A stretch of DNA of 64,000 bases from Neisseria sp. (lineage in GTDB: Bacteria; Pseudomonadota; Gammaproteobacteria; Burkholderiales; Neisseriaceae). A program made the translations under genes and the position numbers. The stretch is taken from the NCBI GenBank assembly GCA_030538415.1, contig JAUNTY010000004.1:19440-83439 (forward strand), in the 5' to 3' direction. The notes beneath the pieces were generated by a model that was given only the letters and a program-made list of their open reading frames with translations, was not told the origin of the DNA and did no database searches. This document shows positions 56,552 through 64,000 of this stretch, piece by piece; within the stretch, counting starts at the first letter, position 1; every line of letters starts with the position of its first letter.

Positions 56552-56902
56552 ATGATAGACGGTATCATTAGCGGCAAATTGGTTTTAACGCCGAAAAAGA
56601 TGTTTACCCGCCGTGGCAGCCTGTATGTTATCGGCAAGCTGGATGTGATGACGCTGCGGCCTGAACGCCTGCCCGTGCATGGCAACGTGATTGCGTTTGA
56701 TGCAGCGGTATGCGCCGCCCTGCTGGCAATGAGCAAGGGCGATACGGTATCGCTTGGCGGTGTGATTACGCCAAAGCATGGGGATGACTACGGGCAGCCC
56801 GTGATTGAGCTGGATATAACCGCCAAGGCCATCATGCACGGCTACCACATCGGCCAAGCCAACGGCAACGGGCGCTTGATGCCGTTGCTGCAACGGCTGT
56901 GA
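56552..56902 (+). CDS. OB-fold / SSB-like protein
   Basis: A 116-residue protein. The pattern ISGKLVLTPKKMFTRRGSLY, a central VIAFDAAVCAALLAMSKGDTV and ITPKHGDDYGQPVIELDITA resembles the beta-strands of a single-strand DNA-binding OB fold found in replication modules. No acidic SSB tail is present. It starts 47 bases after the last iteron with AAAAAGGTG upstream. The function is inferred from pattern and context. Confidence 0.6.
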   Translation: MIDGIISGKLVLTPKKMFTRRGSLYVIGKLDVMTLRPERLPVHGNVIAFDAAVCAALLAMSKGDTVSLGGVITPKHGDDYGQPVIELDITAKAIMHGYHIGQANGNGRLMPLLQRL

Positions 56903-57451
56903 ACACCGTGGCGGGTTTAGGTACTTCCAGCCGTTTGAGCGATGCGGGTAATTCGAACCGCATTTTTGATGAAGCGTGGGCGCGGCTATGCTTCCTTACT
57001 GACTTTGCAGGGGTGGGGCGGGTTGAGTGTTCAGACGGCCACACTGTCTAGACCGCCCCCACTCTCACGCGCATTTTTTAGGTTTTTTATATTGATTTTG
57101 TTAAAGATATTTTGTTTAGATTTGGTTTAAGCGCGCAAAGCTGCAAGGGGTGGGGGGTGAAAAAGTTTTTTCGCCCTTTCTTTTCTAGACCGCCGACACT
57201 TCCATGTAGAGAATTTTTTTCTGATACAGCTTTGTTAAAACAACTTTAACAGGGCAAGTTAAAGCCGATTTGTGGCATTTTGTGGCGCGGCGGTGTTGGG
57301 GTGTATAGGCCGTCTGAAAATGCGGCGGACACTTGCCCCGTTGGTAGCGGCAGGTGTTGAAGCTTTGCCGCCGTTTGCCTTGCAGGTGGCGTTGCTTATT
57401 GCTATTTGTAAATAGTGGCGATACAATTATGTAAACCTTGGCGATACGGAT
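56903..57451. other. Non-coding region between replication module and higBA
   Basis: No convincing gene. The sequence TCTAGACCGCC occurs twice (57047-57057 and 57184-57194). Between them lies GGGTGAAAAAGTTTTTTCGCCC (about 57158-57179), a hairpin followed by a pyrimidine run, which can be a terminator. One uptake sequence is at about 57308. Next to higB are a palindrome CTATTTGTAAATAG (57402-57415) and a repeat TGGCGATAC (57416 and 57439). Confidence 0.55.
57402..57447 (+). promoter_or_regulatory. Probable higBA operator/promoter
   Basis: CTATTTGTAAATAG (a 6-base-arm palindrome) followed by two TGGCGATAC repeats 23 bases apart lies just before higB. HigA-type antitoxins repress their own operon through such palindromes. 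Confidence 0.45.
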
Positions 57452-57730
57452 ATGATTATTTCTTTTCAACACAAAGGGCTGGAACAATTTTATAAAACGG
57501 GCAGCAAATCAGGCATTCAGGCGGTTCATGCCGCCAAGCTGGCGCGTATTCTTGCCCGTCTGAATAGCGCCGCTGTACCTTCCGATATGAATATTGCGGG
57601 CTGGAATTTACATTCCCTGAAGGGTGATTTAAAAAACCACTGGAGCGTGAAAGTAAACGGAAATTGGCGGATTACGTTCAGGCTTGAAAACGGCCATGCT
57701 GAAATTGTTGATTACCAAGATTATCATTAG
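57452..57730 (+). CDS. higB: HigB-type RelE-family toxin
   Basis: A 92-residue ribosome-dependent mRNA interferase of the HigB/RelE fold: [20 protein letters not shown] at the start, then [30 protein letters not shown], the family core, and [10 protein letters not shown] at the end. Toxin-first order with the antitoxin 8 bases downstream is the HigBA arrangement. Located next to attR, it probably stabilises the element. Confidence 0.93.
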   Translation: MIISFQHKGLEQFYKTGSKSGIQAVHAAKLARILARLNSAAVPSDMNIAGWNLHSLKGDLKNHWSVKVNGNWRITFRLENGHAEIVDYQDYH

Positions 57731-57738
57731 GAGCGAAG

Positions 57739-58032
57739 ATGTTAATGTACAATCCCCCCCACCCCGCCGAAACGATTAGAGAAGATATTCTGCCTGATTT
57801 GGGCTTGAGCGTAACTGAGGCAGCAAAGCAGCTAGGCGTTTCACGGGTGACGTTATCCCGTTTGCTGAATGGCAAGGCAGGCATTAGCGCTGATATGGCT
57901 ATCCGCTTGCACAAATGGTTAGGCGATAACAGCCCCAGCCCTGAAAGCTGGCTGCACCAGCAAGCCGATTATGACTTGTGGCAGGCCATGCAGAAAACCG
58001 CCCCAACAGTTACCCCCGCTTATGCGGTGTAG
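57739..58032 (+). CDS. higA: HigA-type antitoxin (XRE family)
   Basis: A 97-residue antitoxin with an XRE helix-turn-helix: [37 protein letters not shown], preceded by [13 protein letters not shown], the HigA hallmark. AGGAG upstream of the ATG overlaps the higB stop. It neutralises HigB and represses the operon. Confidence 0.94.
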   Translation: MLMYNPPHPAETIREDILPDLGLSVTEAAKQLGVSRVTLSRLLNGKAGISADMAIRLHKWLGDNSPSPESWLHQQADYDLWQAMQKTAPTVTPAYAV

Positions 58033-58142
58033 GCATAAGACCCGAAGAAGCAGTATTTGGGGTAGGGTGTTCGGCTGGCCGCGTGTCGGGTTATACTGTG
58101 TTCTTGCAACAACGGTAAAGAAATACATCATAAAGCTGTGAT

Positions 58143-58183
58143 ATATGCGCAAACACGGTACTTTTTACGGTACTTGTGCATAT
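58143..58183. promoter_or_regulatory. Arm-type sites at the right end of element 1
   Basis: ATATGCGCAA-ACACGGTACTTTTTACGGTAC-TTGTGCATAT: two direct ACGGTAC motifs inside a larger palindrome (ATATGCRCAA), 52 bases before attR. They match the TTTACGGTAC sites next to attL, as expected for integrase or excisionase arm sites. Confidence 0.6.
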
Positions 58184-58234
58184 CGTAAAAAATAAAGTGT
58201 TTAGAATCATGCGGATATGCTTGCATTTCGATAG

Positions 58235-58249
58235 TGGGTCTGGCCACCA
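58235..58249 (+). other. att core between element 1 and element 2
   Basis: TGGGTCTGGCCACCA is the 15-base copy of the tRNA-Phe 3' end. It is attR of element 1 and attL of element 2. The rest of the tRNA is absent here. Confidence 0.9.
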
Positions 58250-58390
58250 CTAACCGCATTTTGCGGTAATTTTTTTGTCTATAAGAATCTACACGCATCT
58301 ACAAAACCCTTTATCTACAAGGCTTTCAGGCCGATTTTGTGATTCAGGTTGTCTATATTCGTCTATTCCCGTCTTATTGTATCAACAGAA

Positions 58391-58444
58391 TTTAGGGGTA
58401 TATTCGGGGGTATCTTAAAAAAATGCCCTGAAAAATACCCCCAA
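58391..58444. promoter_or_regulatory. Arm-type region of element 2 with GGGGTAT motifs
   Basis: TTTAGGGGTATATTCGGGGGTAT and AAATACCCCCAAA occupy the place of TTTACGGTAC...ACGGTAT and AGTACCGTAAA in element 1, with the same spacing and symmetry. The motif core has changed from ACGGTAC to GGGGTAT. Confidence 0.55.
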
Positions 58445-59590
58445 ATGCGCTAAACGACCGCCAAATAAAGAATGCCAAGCCCGCCGACAAATCCTACAAG
58501 CTGGCTGACGGCGGCGGCTTGCATCTTGTTATCACACCAGCGGGCGGGAAACTATGGCGGCTGAAATACCGCATATCTGGCAAAGAAAAACTGCTTTCAA
58601 TCGGGAAATATCCCACCGTATCGCTGATAGAAGCCCGCCAAGCAGCAAGCCAAGCAGGAAAGGCAAGCGGCTATTGCCAACAGCTTCAACAATATTACGC
58701 GGGAATGGTACGAATACCAGCTAGCCAGTTGGCGGCCAAATCATGCCGCGAAAGTATGGCGGAGCTTTGAAGCCGATATTCTGCCCGCGTTGGGTAATTG
58801 CCCGATTGCTGAAATCACCATTCCACAAGTCAAGGCCGTTGTTGATGCCGTGGCAGCACGCGGCGCATTGGACACGGCGGCAACGGTGTTGCAGCGGATT
58901 AAAGCGGTTTTCAATTACGCCATACGCACGGAGCGGGTGGGGAATAATCCCGCCGTGCCGCTAACGGGCGTGATTAAAGCGCCGAAGCAGCAACACCAGC
59001 CCGCTTTACCGCAAGCGGAAATCACCGAGTTTTACCGCCGCTTGATGGTAGAGAAGCTCAAGCAGCCGACCCGTATAGCGATGAAACTCATCATGCTGGT
59101 GTTTGTGCGGGCGGGGGAATTGCGCCGCGCTGAATGGTGTGAATTCGATTTTGAGGCGAGGGAATGGCGGATTCCTGCCGAAAAAATGAAGATGAAAGCC
59201 CCGCATATCGTGCCGCTTGCCAGTTGGCCGCTTGAACTGTTGGCAGAACTCAAAACCCTGACGGGGCATAGCCGCTATTTATTCCCCGCCGCAGGCAACC
59301 CTGATAAACCAATGAGCGAAAACACACTAAGCTACTTGACGGGGCGGATGGGTTATAGCGGCATTGCCACGCCCCACGGATTCAGGAGCTTGGCAAGCGA
59401 TGTATTGAATGAAAACGGCTTTGACCCTGATGTTATCGAACGGCAATTAGCCCACATCGAACGCAACAAGGTTAGGGCGGCATACCATCGGACGGAATAC
59501 ATACTGCAACGGCATGAAATGATGCAATGGTATAGCGATTTTCTGAAACAGCGGTTTGACGAAGCGGCGGCGATGGTTAAGGCCGTCTGA
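58445..59590 (+). pseudogene. Broken tyrosine integrase of element 2
   Basis: Alignment by eye with the element 1 integrase shows three lesions. One base is lost right after the ATG (58445; the frame LNDRQIKNAK continues from 58450 in another phase). About 25 codons are missing after SLIEARQAASQA, near 58640-58670. A further frame change follows, after which translation resumes as IANSFNNITREWYEYQLASW. The catalytic domain from 58790 is intact (Arg in VRAGELRRAEW, HGFRSLA, AAYHRTEY). An internal start could yield a 266-residue fragment, but it lacks the arm-binding domain. Confidence 0.88.
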
Positions 59591-59601
59591 ACGCATGGGG
59601 A

Positions 59602-59802
59602 ATGATGGCTTTTCGTTTGCTTTGGGCGGTATTGAAAGCCGCATTTGTCGGGCTTGGTTTGGCCTGCCTGCTGTTGATGGCCGTGGCAGCCGTGGGCGCG
59701 TGGGGCTGGTGGTGTTTGCTGTTTCCGCTGCTGCTGGTGTTGCTGTTGCCGCTACAAAGCCGTTGGGCGGCAAGCCGAAAAGGGGCGGTTGAGGCCGTCT
59801 GA
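59602..59802 (+). CDS. Small membrane protein behind integrase, element 2
   Basis: A 66-residue protein (or 65 from the second ATG) with two hydrophobic segments rich in Leu, Ala and Trp. It is the positional counterpart of 49656-49832. Unknown function. Confidence 0.55.
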   Translation: MMAFRLLWAVLKAAFVGLGLACLLLMAVAAVGAWGWWCLLFPLLLVLLLPLQSRWAASRKGAVEAV

Positions 59803-59914
59803 AAAGTTTATCACCATGCCTAGCTTGCGATTAGCTACCAAAGGCGAAAGCGGGGAAACCCTAAACCTGTTGGCATGGTGTTTTATTTTTGGGGTGTAGC
59901 TGAATGGGTGGGCT

Positions 59915-60675
59915 GTGAACGTGCCTGAATGGTTTGATTTAAGAAGCTATGATGTTTGTGCGAGGTATAAATATCCCGCTCATTGGTCTATTGCGATTAA
60001 TGCTAGAAAATGCTTATGGTACTTTTTTGTCAGTTTGACGATAAAAAAGCAATATTGCCTTTTATCATTGATGCAAGCCAGAACAATCATTTAGCTTTGA
60101 ATTTTGAAGAACATAGATGGATAAAAGACTATGGTGATGTTGAAACTTTGGGTAAATGGGCTTCATGTAGCCCCGTAAATGATGATGTTGCTGGCATGAT
60201 GCGGGGGGTGTGGGTATTTCCGAGAGATGCAAGAAGCTTTGTTGAAGATAGCAAATTTGGAGCTAATCGTGAGTATGAGCTAGATTGCCATGAGATTGGT
60301 ATTAATGAAAAAATGGAAGATTTTTTCTTAGAATCTGCTTGCGTTGTCGATTTGAGCCAAAGTGACGAATCCATAAAAAAAAGTTTTTCTGTTTGGTTGG
60401 AGCGTAAGCGAGCAGAACAGGAAATTGAAAAATCAAAACGGATAAGCAAAGCCATGATTCAAAGATTGCATCAACAACGAATATTGCCTTACTTGGATTT
60501 ATATCTGTATTGGCTGGCTGAAGGCAAAGAGATGCCTACATTGATTGAGATTGCAGAAATGCTGTACCCTCCTGATATGGTTGAATGGGATAAGGACTAT
60601 TCGGAAATTTTGAGGGAAACCATACGACCACGAGCAATGATGTTGTTGAAAAATAAAGTAAATTTGATATTTTAG
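59915..60675 (+). CDS. Cargo gene of element 2, possible frameshift at a T run
   Basis: The stretch from GTG 59915 reads VNVPEWFDLRSYDVCARYKY, a start resembling island-borne proteins with a VPEWFDL..YD opening (perhaps DUF6387). It continues to about NARKCLWYFF, where the frame changes in a run of six T near 60017-60022. It then continues as CQFDDKKAILPFIIDASQNN to the stop at 60675. The downstream frame alone (from 60010) encodes 221 residues. The DNA is clearly more AT-rich than its surroundings, which suggests separate acquisition. It occupies the same slot as 49993-50652 in element 1. Function unknown. Confidence 0.55.
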
Positions 60676-60743
60676 AAGTATCGGGAAAATATCTCGTTAA
60701 TTTTATCCCGTTACACCCTATCTCTTGAAGCTGCACTATTTTA

Positions 60744-60787
60744 CCCGTGTACTTCTGCTGCTATAAGTAGCAGCAGAAGTACACGGG
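60744..60787 (+). terminator. 44-base perfect inverted repeat before alpA of element 2
   Basis: A 19-base arm starting CCCGTGTACTTCTGCTGCT, a 6-base loop (ATAAGT) and the exact complement lie 25 bases before the AlpA start. A short CATTTTATTTT tail follows. It may terminate cargo transcription or control alpA. Confidence 0.65.
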
Positions 60788-60811
60788 CATTTTATTTTAG
60801 GAGCGAGAACA

Positions 60812-61066
60812 ATGGAAGACATCAATATTCGGATGTTGCGATTGCGTGACGTTATGGCAATTACAGGGCTTTCCCGTGCGGCAATTTATGCAAAATGCAA
60901 CCCGAAAGACAAGGCGCGGTTTGATGAGGATTTTCCGCCCCGCGTGCAGTTGTCGGCTAATGCTGTTGCGTGGCCGTCTGACGGCTTGCAGGCTTGGCTT
61001 GATAAACGGATTGCCGCAAGTCGTGGCAGTTTGAAGAATACCAGCAAGAGAGAATGCAATGATTGA
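60812..61066 (+). CDS. AlpA-family regulator, element 2
   Basis: An 84-residue AlpA homologue: MLRLRDVMAITGLSRAAIYAKCN (helix-turn-helix), FPPRVQLSANAVAWPSDGLQ, then AWLDKRIAASRG. AGGAGCGAG precedes the ATG. An uptake sequence is read in frame as WPSDG. It corresponds to the protein at 50749 but is only moderately similar. It overlaps the next gene by 8 bases. Confidence 0.9.
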   Translation: MEDINIRMLRLRDVMAITGLSRAAIYAKCNPKDKARFDEDFPPRVQLSANAVAWPSDGLQAWLDKRIAASRGSLKNTSKRECND

Positions 61067-61271
61067 GTTGGATAAATCTGAATTGCTTGAAATTTTGCAA
61101 GCACAATATGACGAAGTAGATGACGTGATTTTCAAGCTGAAAGGTATTTCACGGGCGGTTAGGTGCTCTTGCGATGTGAGTAGCAAAAGTTGGGATATTG
61201 ATTCTTCAATTGACTGGCTGGAAGTGGTTTGCGAGGAGTTAGAAGATTTGATTTGCAAATTGGAAGATTGA
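61059..61271 (+). CDS. Small acidic protein, element 2
   Basis: A 70-residue, strongly acidic helical protein (LDKSELLEILQAQYDEVDDV at the start, EDLICKLED at the end). It overlaps the alpA 3' end. No counterpart in element 1 and no known family. Confidence 0.6.
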   Translation: MIELDKSELLEILQAQYDEVDDVIFKLKGISRAVRCSCDVSSKSWDIDSSIDWLEVVCEELEDLICKLED

Positions 61272-61424
61272 AAAGCGCCAAGCCTGAAAGGAATCATCAT
61301 GTTACCTGAAACAGTTTACCTTGAACCCTATGCGCGGCAGGCGTTGGCGCGGCAGTTGCGCCGCCTGCTTGACTTCGCCGCGTTTAGCCCGCAAAATAAA
61401 CCCGTTGCATTCAATCGTGCAACA

Positions 61425-61613
61425 GGGTTTGACAGCCCTACACAAATCGGCAGACAAGCCGCCTTTAATCCGTTATCGGGCGGCGTTGTTACGTCTGCAT
61501 TCCCTTGTTGTGCCTTTTCCAATGGGAAACAGGGGCGGGAGGCCTTGCGCCTGCACGTTCGATTTGCGTGTCTGTCAACCCGCTTTTTGTTTCCCGCCCA
61601 CACGTTTGACAGC
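61425..61613 (+). ncRNA. Candidate P4 CI / C4-like antisense immunity RNA region, element 2
   Basis: GGGTTTGACAGCCC (61425-61438) and GTTTGACAGC (61604-61613) flank CTGTCAACCC (61572-61581). Stems GCAGAC/GTCTGC (61450-61455 / 61493-61498), GCCGCC/GGCGGC (61458-61463 / 61479-61484), TTCCCTTGTT/AACAGGGG and GCGGG/CCCGC (61535-61539 / 61579-61583) match those of element 1. The loops between them have changed in sequence. The presumed pairing seeds are identical in the two elements, so both should have the same immunity specificity. Confidence 0.6.
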
Positions 61614-61655
61614 GTAACGGCGGGGTGTAAAAACCAAATCGAAAAGGTACGAATC

Positions 61656-61847
61656 ATGACCCAAATCCGCAAGGGCTACTCACGCCCGCTTATTTCCCGC
61701 TCAATCCGCAGCTTTGATACTTTGGCCGATGCAGGCCGCTTTGTTGACCGCCTGACGGCAGCCAACCGCAACGACTACCGCTTTAATATCGTGCAAAACG
61801 GCAGCCGCTGGACGGTGTGCAACGTGGTTGCAGGGGGTGTGCAATGA
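61656..61847 (+). CDS. Conserved 63-residue protein, element 2
   Basis: Counterpart of 51996-52187: MTQIRKGYSRPLISRSIRSF at the start, AGGVQ at the end. AAAAGG lies upstream. A longer in-frame reading from 61299 passes through the structured RNA region and is less likely. Confidence 0.7.
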   Translation: MTQIRKGYSRPLISRSIRSFDTLADAGRFVDRLTAANRNDYRFNIVQNGSRWTVCNVVAGGVQ

Positions 61848-62374
61848 ATATGCCCAAACAACCCGAAAACCGCGTGAAATCGACTGCATGGGGCGGTATT
61901 CCCGCGCTGTTGGCAAGCCGTGAATTTCTGAATAGCGATGCCATCGGCGATTTGAACAATGGGGAGCTTTGCAGCTTGGCAGAATATACGGATGCCGCTT
62001 TAATTCATGCCGCCTGCATCATGGAAACAGTAGGCCGCTTGGTGCAAGCCAACGAAACCGCCGATGATACTTACAAGGTGGGAAGTGAAGCCATCGGGCA
62101 TCTGATGGCGGCTTTGAATGCGGAAATCGGCGGGGCGGTGTTTGAGCTGGCTAAAATCCGCACAACGGCTGACGGTGAGCTTGCTTACCGTTCGGGCTAT
62201 AACGCCGCCGTTGCCGATGCCGAAACAGACACGGCCAAAGCCAAAGCCTTAGCCCTTTTAGATGCGCATTCCGCCCTTGTCGCAGAATGTGCGGAAAAAG
62301 CCGCCGATGTTGCAGAAGCAGCGGAATCAGGCGCGGCCAAAGCCGCCAAGCCCGCAGCAAGGGGCAAGCCATGA
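61844..62374 (+). CDS. Unknown 176-residue protein, element 2
   Basis: A helical, alanine-rich soluble protein with a long C-terminal Ala/Glu/Lys helix (AECAEKAADVAEAAESGAAK). It starts in the stop of the gene before (ATGA) and overlaps the gene after it. It has no obvious similarity to the 112-residue protein in the same place of element 1. Confidence 0.65.
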   Translation: MNMPKQPENRVKSTAWGGIPALLASREFLNSDAIGDLNNGELCSLAEYTDAALIHAACIMETVGRLVQANETADDTYKVGSEAIGHLMAALNAEIGGAVFELAKIRTTADGELAYRSGYNAAVADAETDTAKAKALALLDAHSALVAECAEKAADVAEAAESGAAKAAKPAARGKP

Positions 62375-62595
62375 CGAACACCGCCCCGATGTATATCACC
62401 CCGCATCATGCCCACGACAACCCCGCCGCCGCTTTGGGTGCATTGCAAGCCCTGCATGGGAAATACCCGCTGATTCGTTTCGGTGTGGTGTATCAATCCC
62501 CGCGCTGGCTGGTGTATCGGGTACACGAGCAACACCAGCAGGGCGCGGCATTGCCCGAATCGCTTTCAGACGGCCTGACGGAGGTGGCGGCATGA
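62371..62595 (+). CDS. Conserved small protein (YITPHH family), element 2
   Basis: A 74-residue homologue of 52526-52759, with YITPHHAHDNPAAALGALQA and SPRWLVYRVHEQHQQGAALP conserved. Coupled on both sides by ATGA overlaps. Confidence 0.7.
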   Translation: MTNTAPMYITPHHAHDNPAAALGALQALHGKYPLIRFGVVYQSPRWLVYRVHEQHQQGAALPESLSDGLTEVAA

Positions 62596-62804
62596 ACCGA
62601 ACCTTAAAAATCCGCCCGTGGCAACCCGTGGCAAGCCTTGAAGAAGTATCGGCGGTGGTGAAAAAGCTGAATATCCGCCCCGAATGCGGCCGTGTGGCCG
62701 TGATACAGCAAGGTGACGGGCGTTGGTATATTGCCGGAATCGTTACCGATACGCTGGATGCGGAAACGCCAAAACAGCGTTTTAAGCGCGTTTCAGGCGT
62801 TTAG
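62592..62804 (+). CDS. Conserved small protein (IRPWQPVASLEEV family), element 2
   Basis: A 70-residue homologue of 52756-52962, sharing IRPWQPVASLEEV, GRVAVIQQGDGRWYI and the PKQRFKRVS tail. Last gene before the primase. Confidence 0.7.
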   Translation: MNRTLKIRPWQPVASLEEVSAVVKKLNIRPECGRVAVIQQGDGRWYIAGIVTDTLDAETPKQRFKRVSGV

Positions 62805-62913
62805 GCTATCTACCTTATCCAATCTTCAAAACCCCGTAAAAACGCAAATTTGAGCCGTTAAAGCGCACTCCCGCGCTTTGGCAAGGCTTTTGCAGCCTTT
62901 GGAAAGGCAAAAC

Positions 62914-63921
62914 ATGAAAAATCCATCTGAAAACGGCCAAAAAACCGCCTACCGTCTCGCCGATGTGAAGCAGGCGGCGCGGGGGCGGTGGCCTGAAATC
63001 CTGCAAGCGTTGGGCATACCCGCCGCGCTGACCGATACGCGAAAACACCAGCCCTGCCCCGCTTGCGGCGGGCGTGACCGTTTCCGCTTCACCAACCATC
63101 AAGAGGGCGGCGGCTTTATCTGCAACCATTGCACGGCAGACGGCGGCAGCGGTTTTGATTTGCTGATGCTGGTATTTGGCTACGACTTCAAAGAGGCGGT
63201 GAAAGCCGTTGCGGTGGCCGTGGGCTTGCGCGGCGGCCATATCGCCCCCGCCGTGGCAAGAGGCGCCCCGAAAGCAGAGCCGAAAGCCGATGATGCCGCC
63301 AAGGCCGCGCGGCTGCTGGCATTGTGGGCGGAATGCCGCCCGTGGGCAGAATCGCCCGATGTGGCAGATTATCTTTTCGGGCGCGGCATTCCCTTACCCG
63401 AAAGCCTGCCCGTGTCGGCGGATATTCGGTTTCATTCAAAAATGGCTTACTGGCATGACGGGCGTGTGTTGGCGAATCTGCCCGCGATGGTGTGTCTTTA
63501 CCGCGATGTATCGGGCAAGCCCAGCGGATTGCACATCACCTACTTTCAGACGGCCTATAACGATTTGCCCGTGAAAGCGGTGTTGTACGACCCGAAAACC
63601 CGCGAACGCCTGCCCGTTAAAAAAATGCGTTCAATCGGCGCGGGCAGCCTGACGGGGGCGGCCATGCGCTTGTTTACCCTTGAAAACGGCGTTTTGGGCG
63701 TGTGTGAGGGCATAGAAACCGCATTTGCGGCGCGGTATGTGTCGGGCGTGGCAATGTGGGCTTGCGGTTCTGCCCACGGCATTCAATCGCTGGTGTTGCC
63801 CGAAGGCATACGGGAATTGGTGATTATCGCCGACAACGACGCCAACCAAACGGGCATTCGGGCGGCAAGGGCTTTGCAGCGGCGGTATCACACAAACATT
63901 GGAAAAAATCGGGGTAAGTAA
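62914..63921 (+). pseudogene. CHC2/Toprim primase of element 2, C-terminus replaced
   Basis: The protein is closely similar to the element 1 primase through the zinc finger (CPACGGRDRFRF...CNHC) and Toprim motifs (GVCEGIETAFAARY, LVIIADNDANQTG), up to ARALQRRY. It then diverges into HTNIGKNRGK and stops. Element 1 has about 30 further residues and an overlapping helicase gene. From about 63888 the DNA no longer matches element 1, so something has been inserted or recombined here. The 335-residue product may still be a Toprim protein but is probably impaired. Confidence 0.75.
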
Positions 63922-64000
63922 CAAAAAAGGTGATAAAAATCGCTATAAGCCTTATTCTGTAAGGCTTTTAAAGGTTCAATACCAATGATGGCAAAAAATG
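63922..64000. other. Unmatched DNA at the window end
   Basis: These 79 bases are AT-rich and do not resemble the helicase gene expected here. AAGCCTTATTCTGTAAGGCTT (about 63947-63967) is an inverted repeat. It could be the beginning of an insertion sequence or other mobile DNA that interrupts the primase; no further claim is possible. Confidence 0.4.

Larger units (their letters stand above)
48059..58249 (+). mobile_element. Integrated P4-satellite-like element 1 (complete, ~10.2 kb)
   Basis: Bounded by the 15-base att repeats, this element carries a P4-type integrase next to attL, an AlpA regulator, a chain of small overlapping genes, a CHC2/Toprim primase, a DUF927 helicase, an iteron-rich origin, an OB-fold-like protein and HigBA next to attR. 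It lacks capsid, portal, terminase, tail and conjugation genes. That pattern fits a P4-like satellite or an integrative plasmid that relies on a helper for transfer. Its gene order is repeated in element 2. Confidence 0.85.
58250..64000 (+). mobile_element. Integrated P4-satellite-like element 2 (partial, decaying)
   Basis: Element 2 repeats the layout of element 1: terminator-like AACCGCATTTTGCGGT, arm sites, integrase, small membrane gene, cargo, AlpA, small genes, structured RNA, conserved chain, primase. The integrase is broken and the primase is interrupted near 63890. Its right end lies outside the window. Confidence 0.85.

Noticed and set aside
58235..58249. A second tRNA-Phe gene at the element junction
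   Set aside because: Only the last 15 bases of the tRNA are present. It is the att repeat, not a gene.

Overview
The window is a chromosomal segment of a Neisseria species (Betaproteobacteria). The 10-base DNA uptake sequence GCCGTCTGAA recurs throughout, mostly as the AG variant (AGGCCGTCTGAA) with a few AT variants, often as inverted pairs behind genes. Correia-type elements (CREE) with TATAGTCG-like ends are abundant. Gene content and order also fit Neisseria: rpsB-tsf-pyrH, frr-uppS-cdsA-dxr-rseP-bamA-skp-lpxD-fabZ-lpxA, lpxB-rnhB and glnK-amtB. The termini differ from the TATAGTGG ends known from the meningococcus, so a commensal or animal species is more likely than N. meningitidis or N. 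gonorrhoeae. No species is claimed.

Bases 1-47,960 are core chromosome. First come a PhzF-family protein, carB, an MFS transporter, and a MoxR ATPase / DUF58 / transglutaminase cluster. These are followed by a ClC chloride channel, argJ, an isochorismatase-type hydrolase, acetyltransferases, the nitrogen module glnK-amtB, fxsA, nlpD and a folate-cycle enzyme. The translation and envelope superoperon runs from 22 to 36.5 kb. A HepT/MNT toxin-antitoxin pair sits between pyrH and frr. The stretch between lpxA and lpxB (36.5-40.5 kb) has been opened up by repeats and four minus-strand genes: a membrane-anchored unknown, a DJ-1/PfpI protein, an NlpE-like lipoprotein and an AldA-type dehydrogenase. 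Then come lpxB, rnhB, pepN and a nicotinamidase-like gene.

From the tRNA-Phe gene (47,983-48,058) to the window end lie two tandem, related, P4-satellite-like integrative elements. Element 1 (48,059-58,249) is complete and bounded by a 15-base repeat of the tRNA 3' end. In order it has a tyrosine integrase, a small membrane protein, a variable cargo slot, an AlpA regulator, a chain of overlapping small genes, a CHC2/Toprim primase, a DUF927 helicase, a 13-iteron replication origin, an OB-fold-like protein and HigBA. Element 2 (from 58,250) has the same layout, but its integrase is broken and its primase is interrupted near the window end.

The most notable signal is a stretch conserved in both elements (51,762-51,953 and 61,425-61,613) just ahead of the primase operon. 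It keeps nested stems, including a paired substitution between copies, while the reading frame is not conserved. Two GTTTGACAG motifs flank a complementary CTGTCAACCC. This is the architecture of the phage P4 CI / P1 C4 antisense immunity RNA. I read it as a candidate satellite immunity RNA that is usually hidden under a spurious protein annotation.
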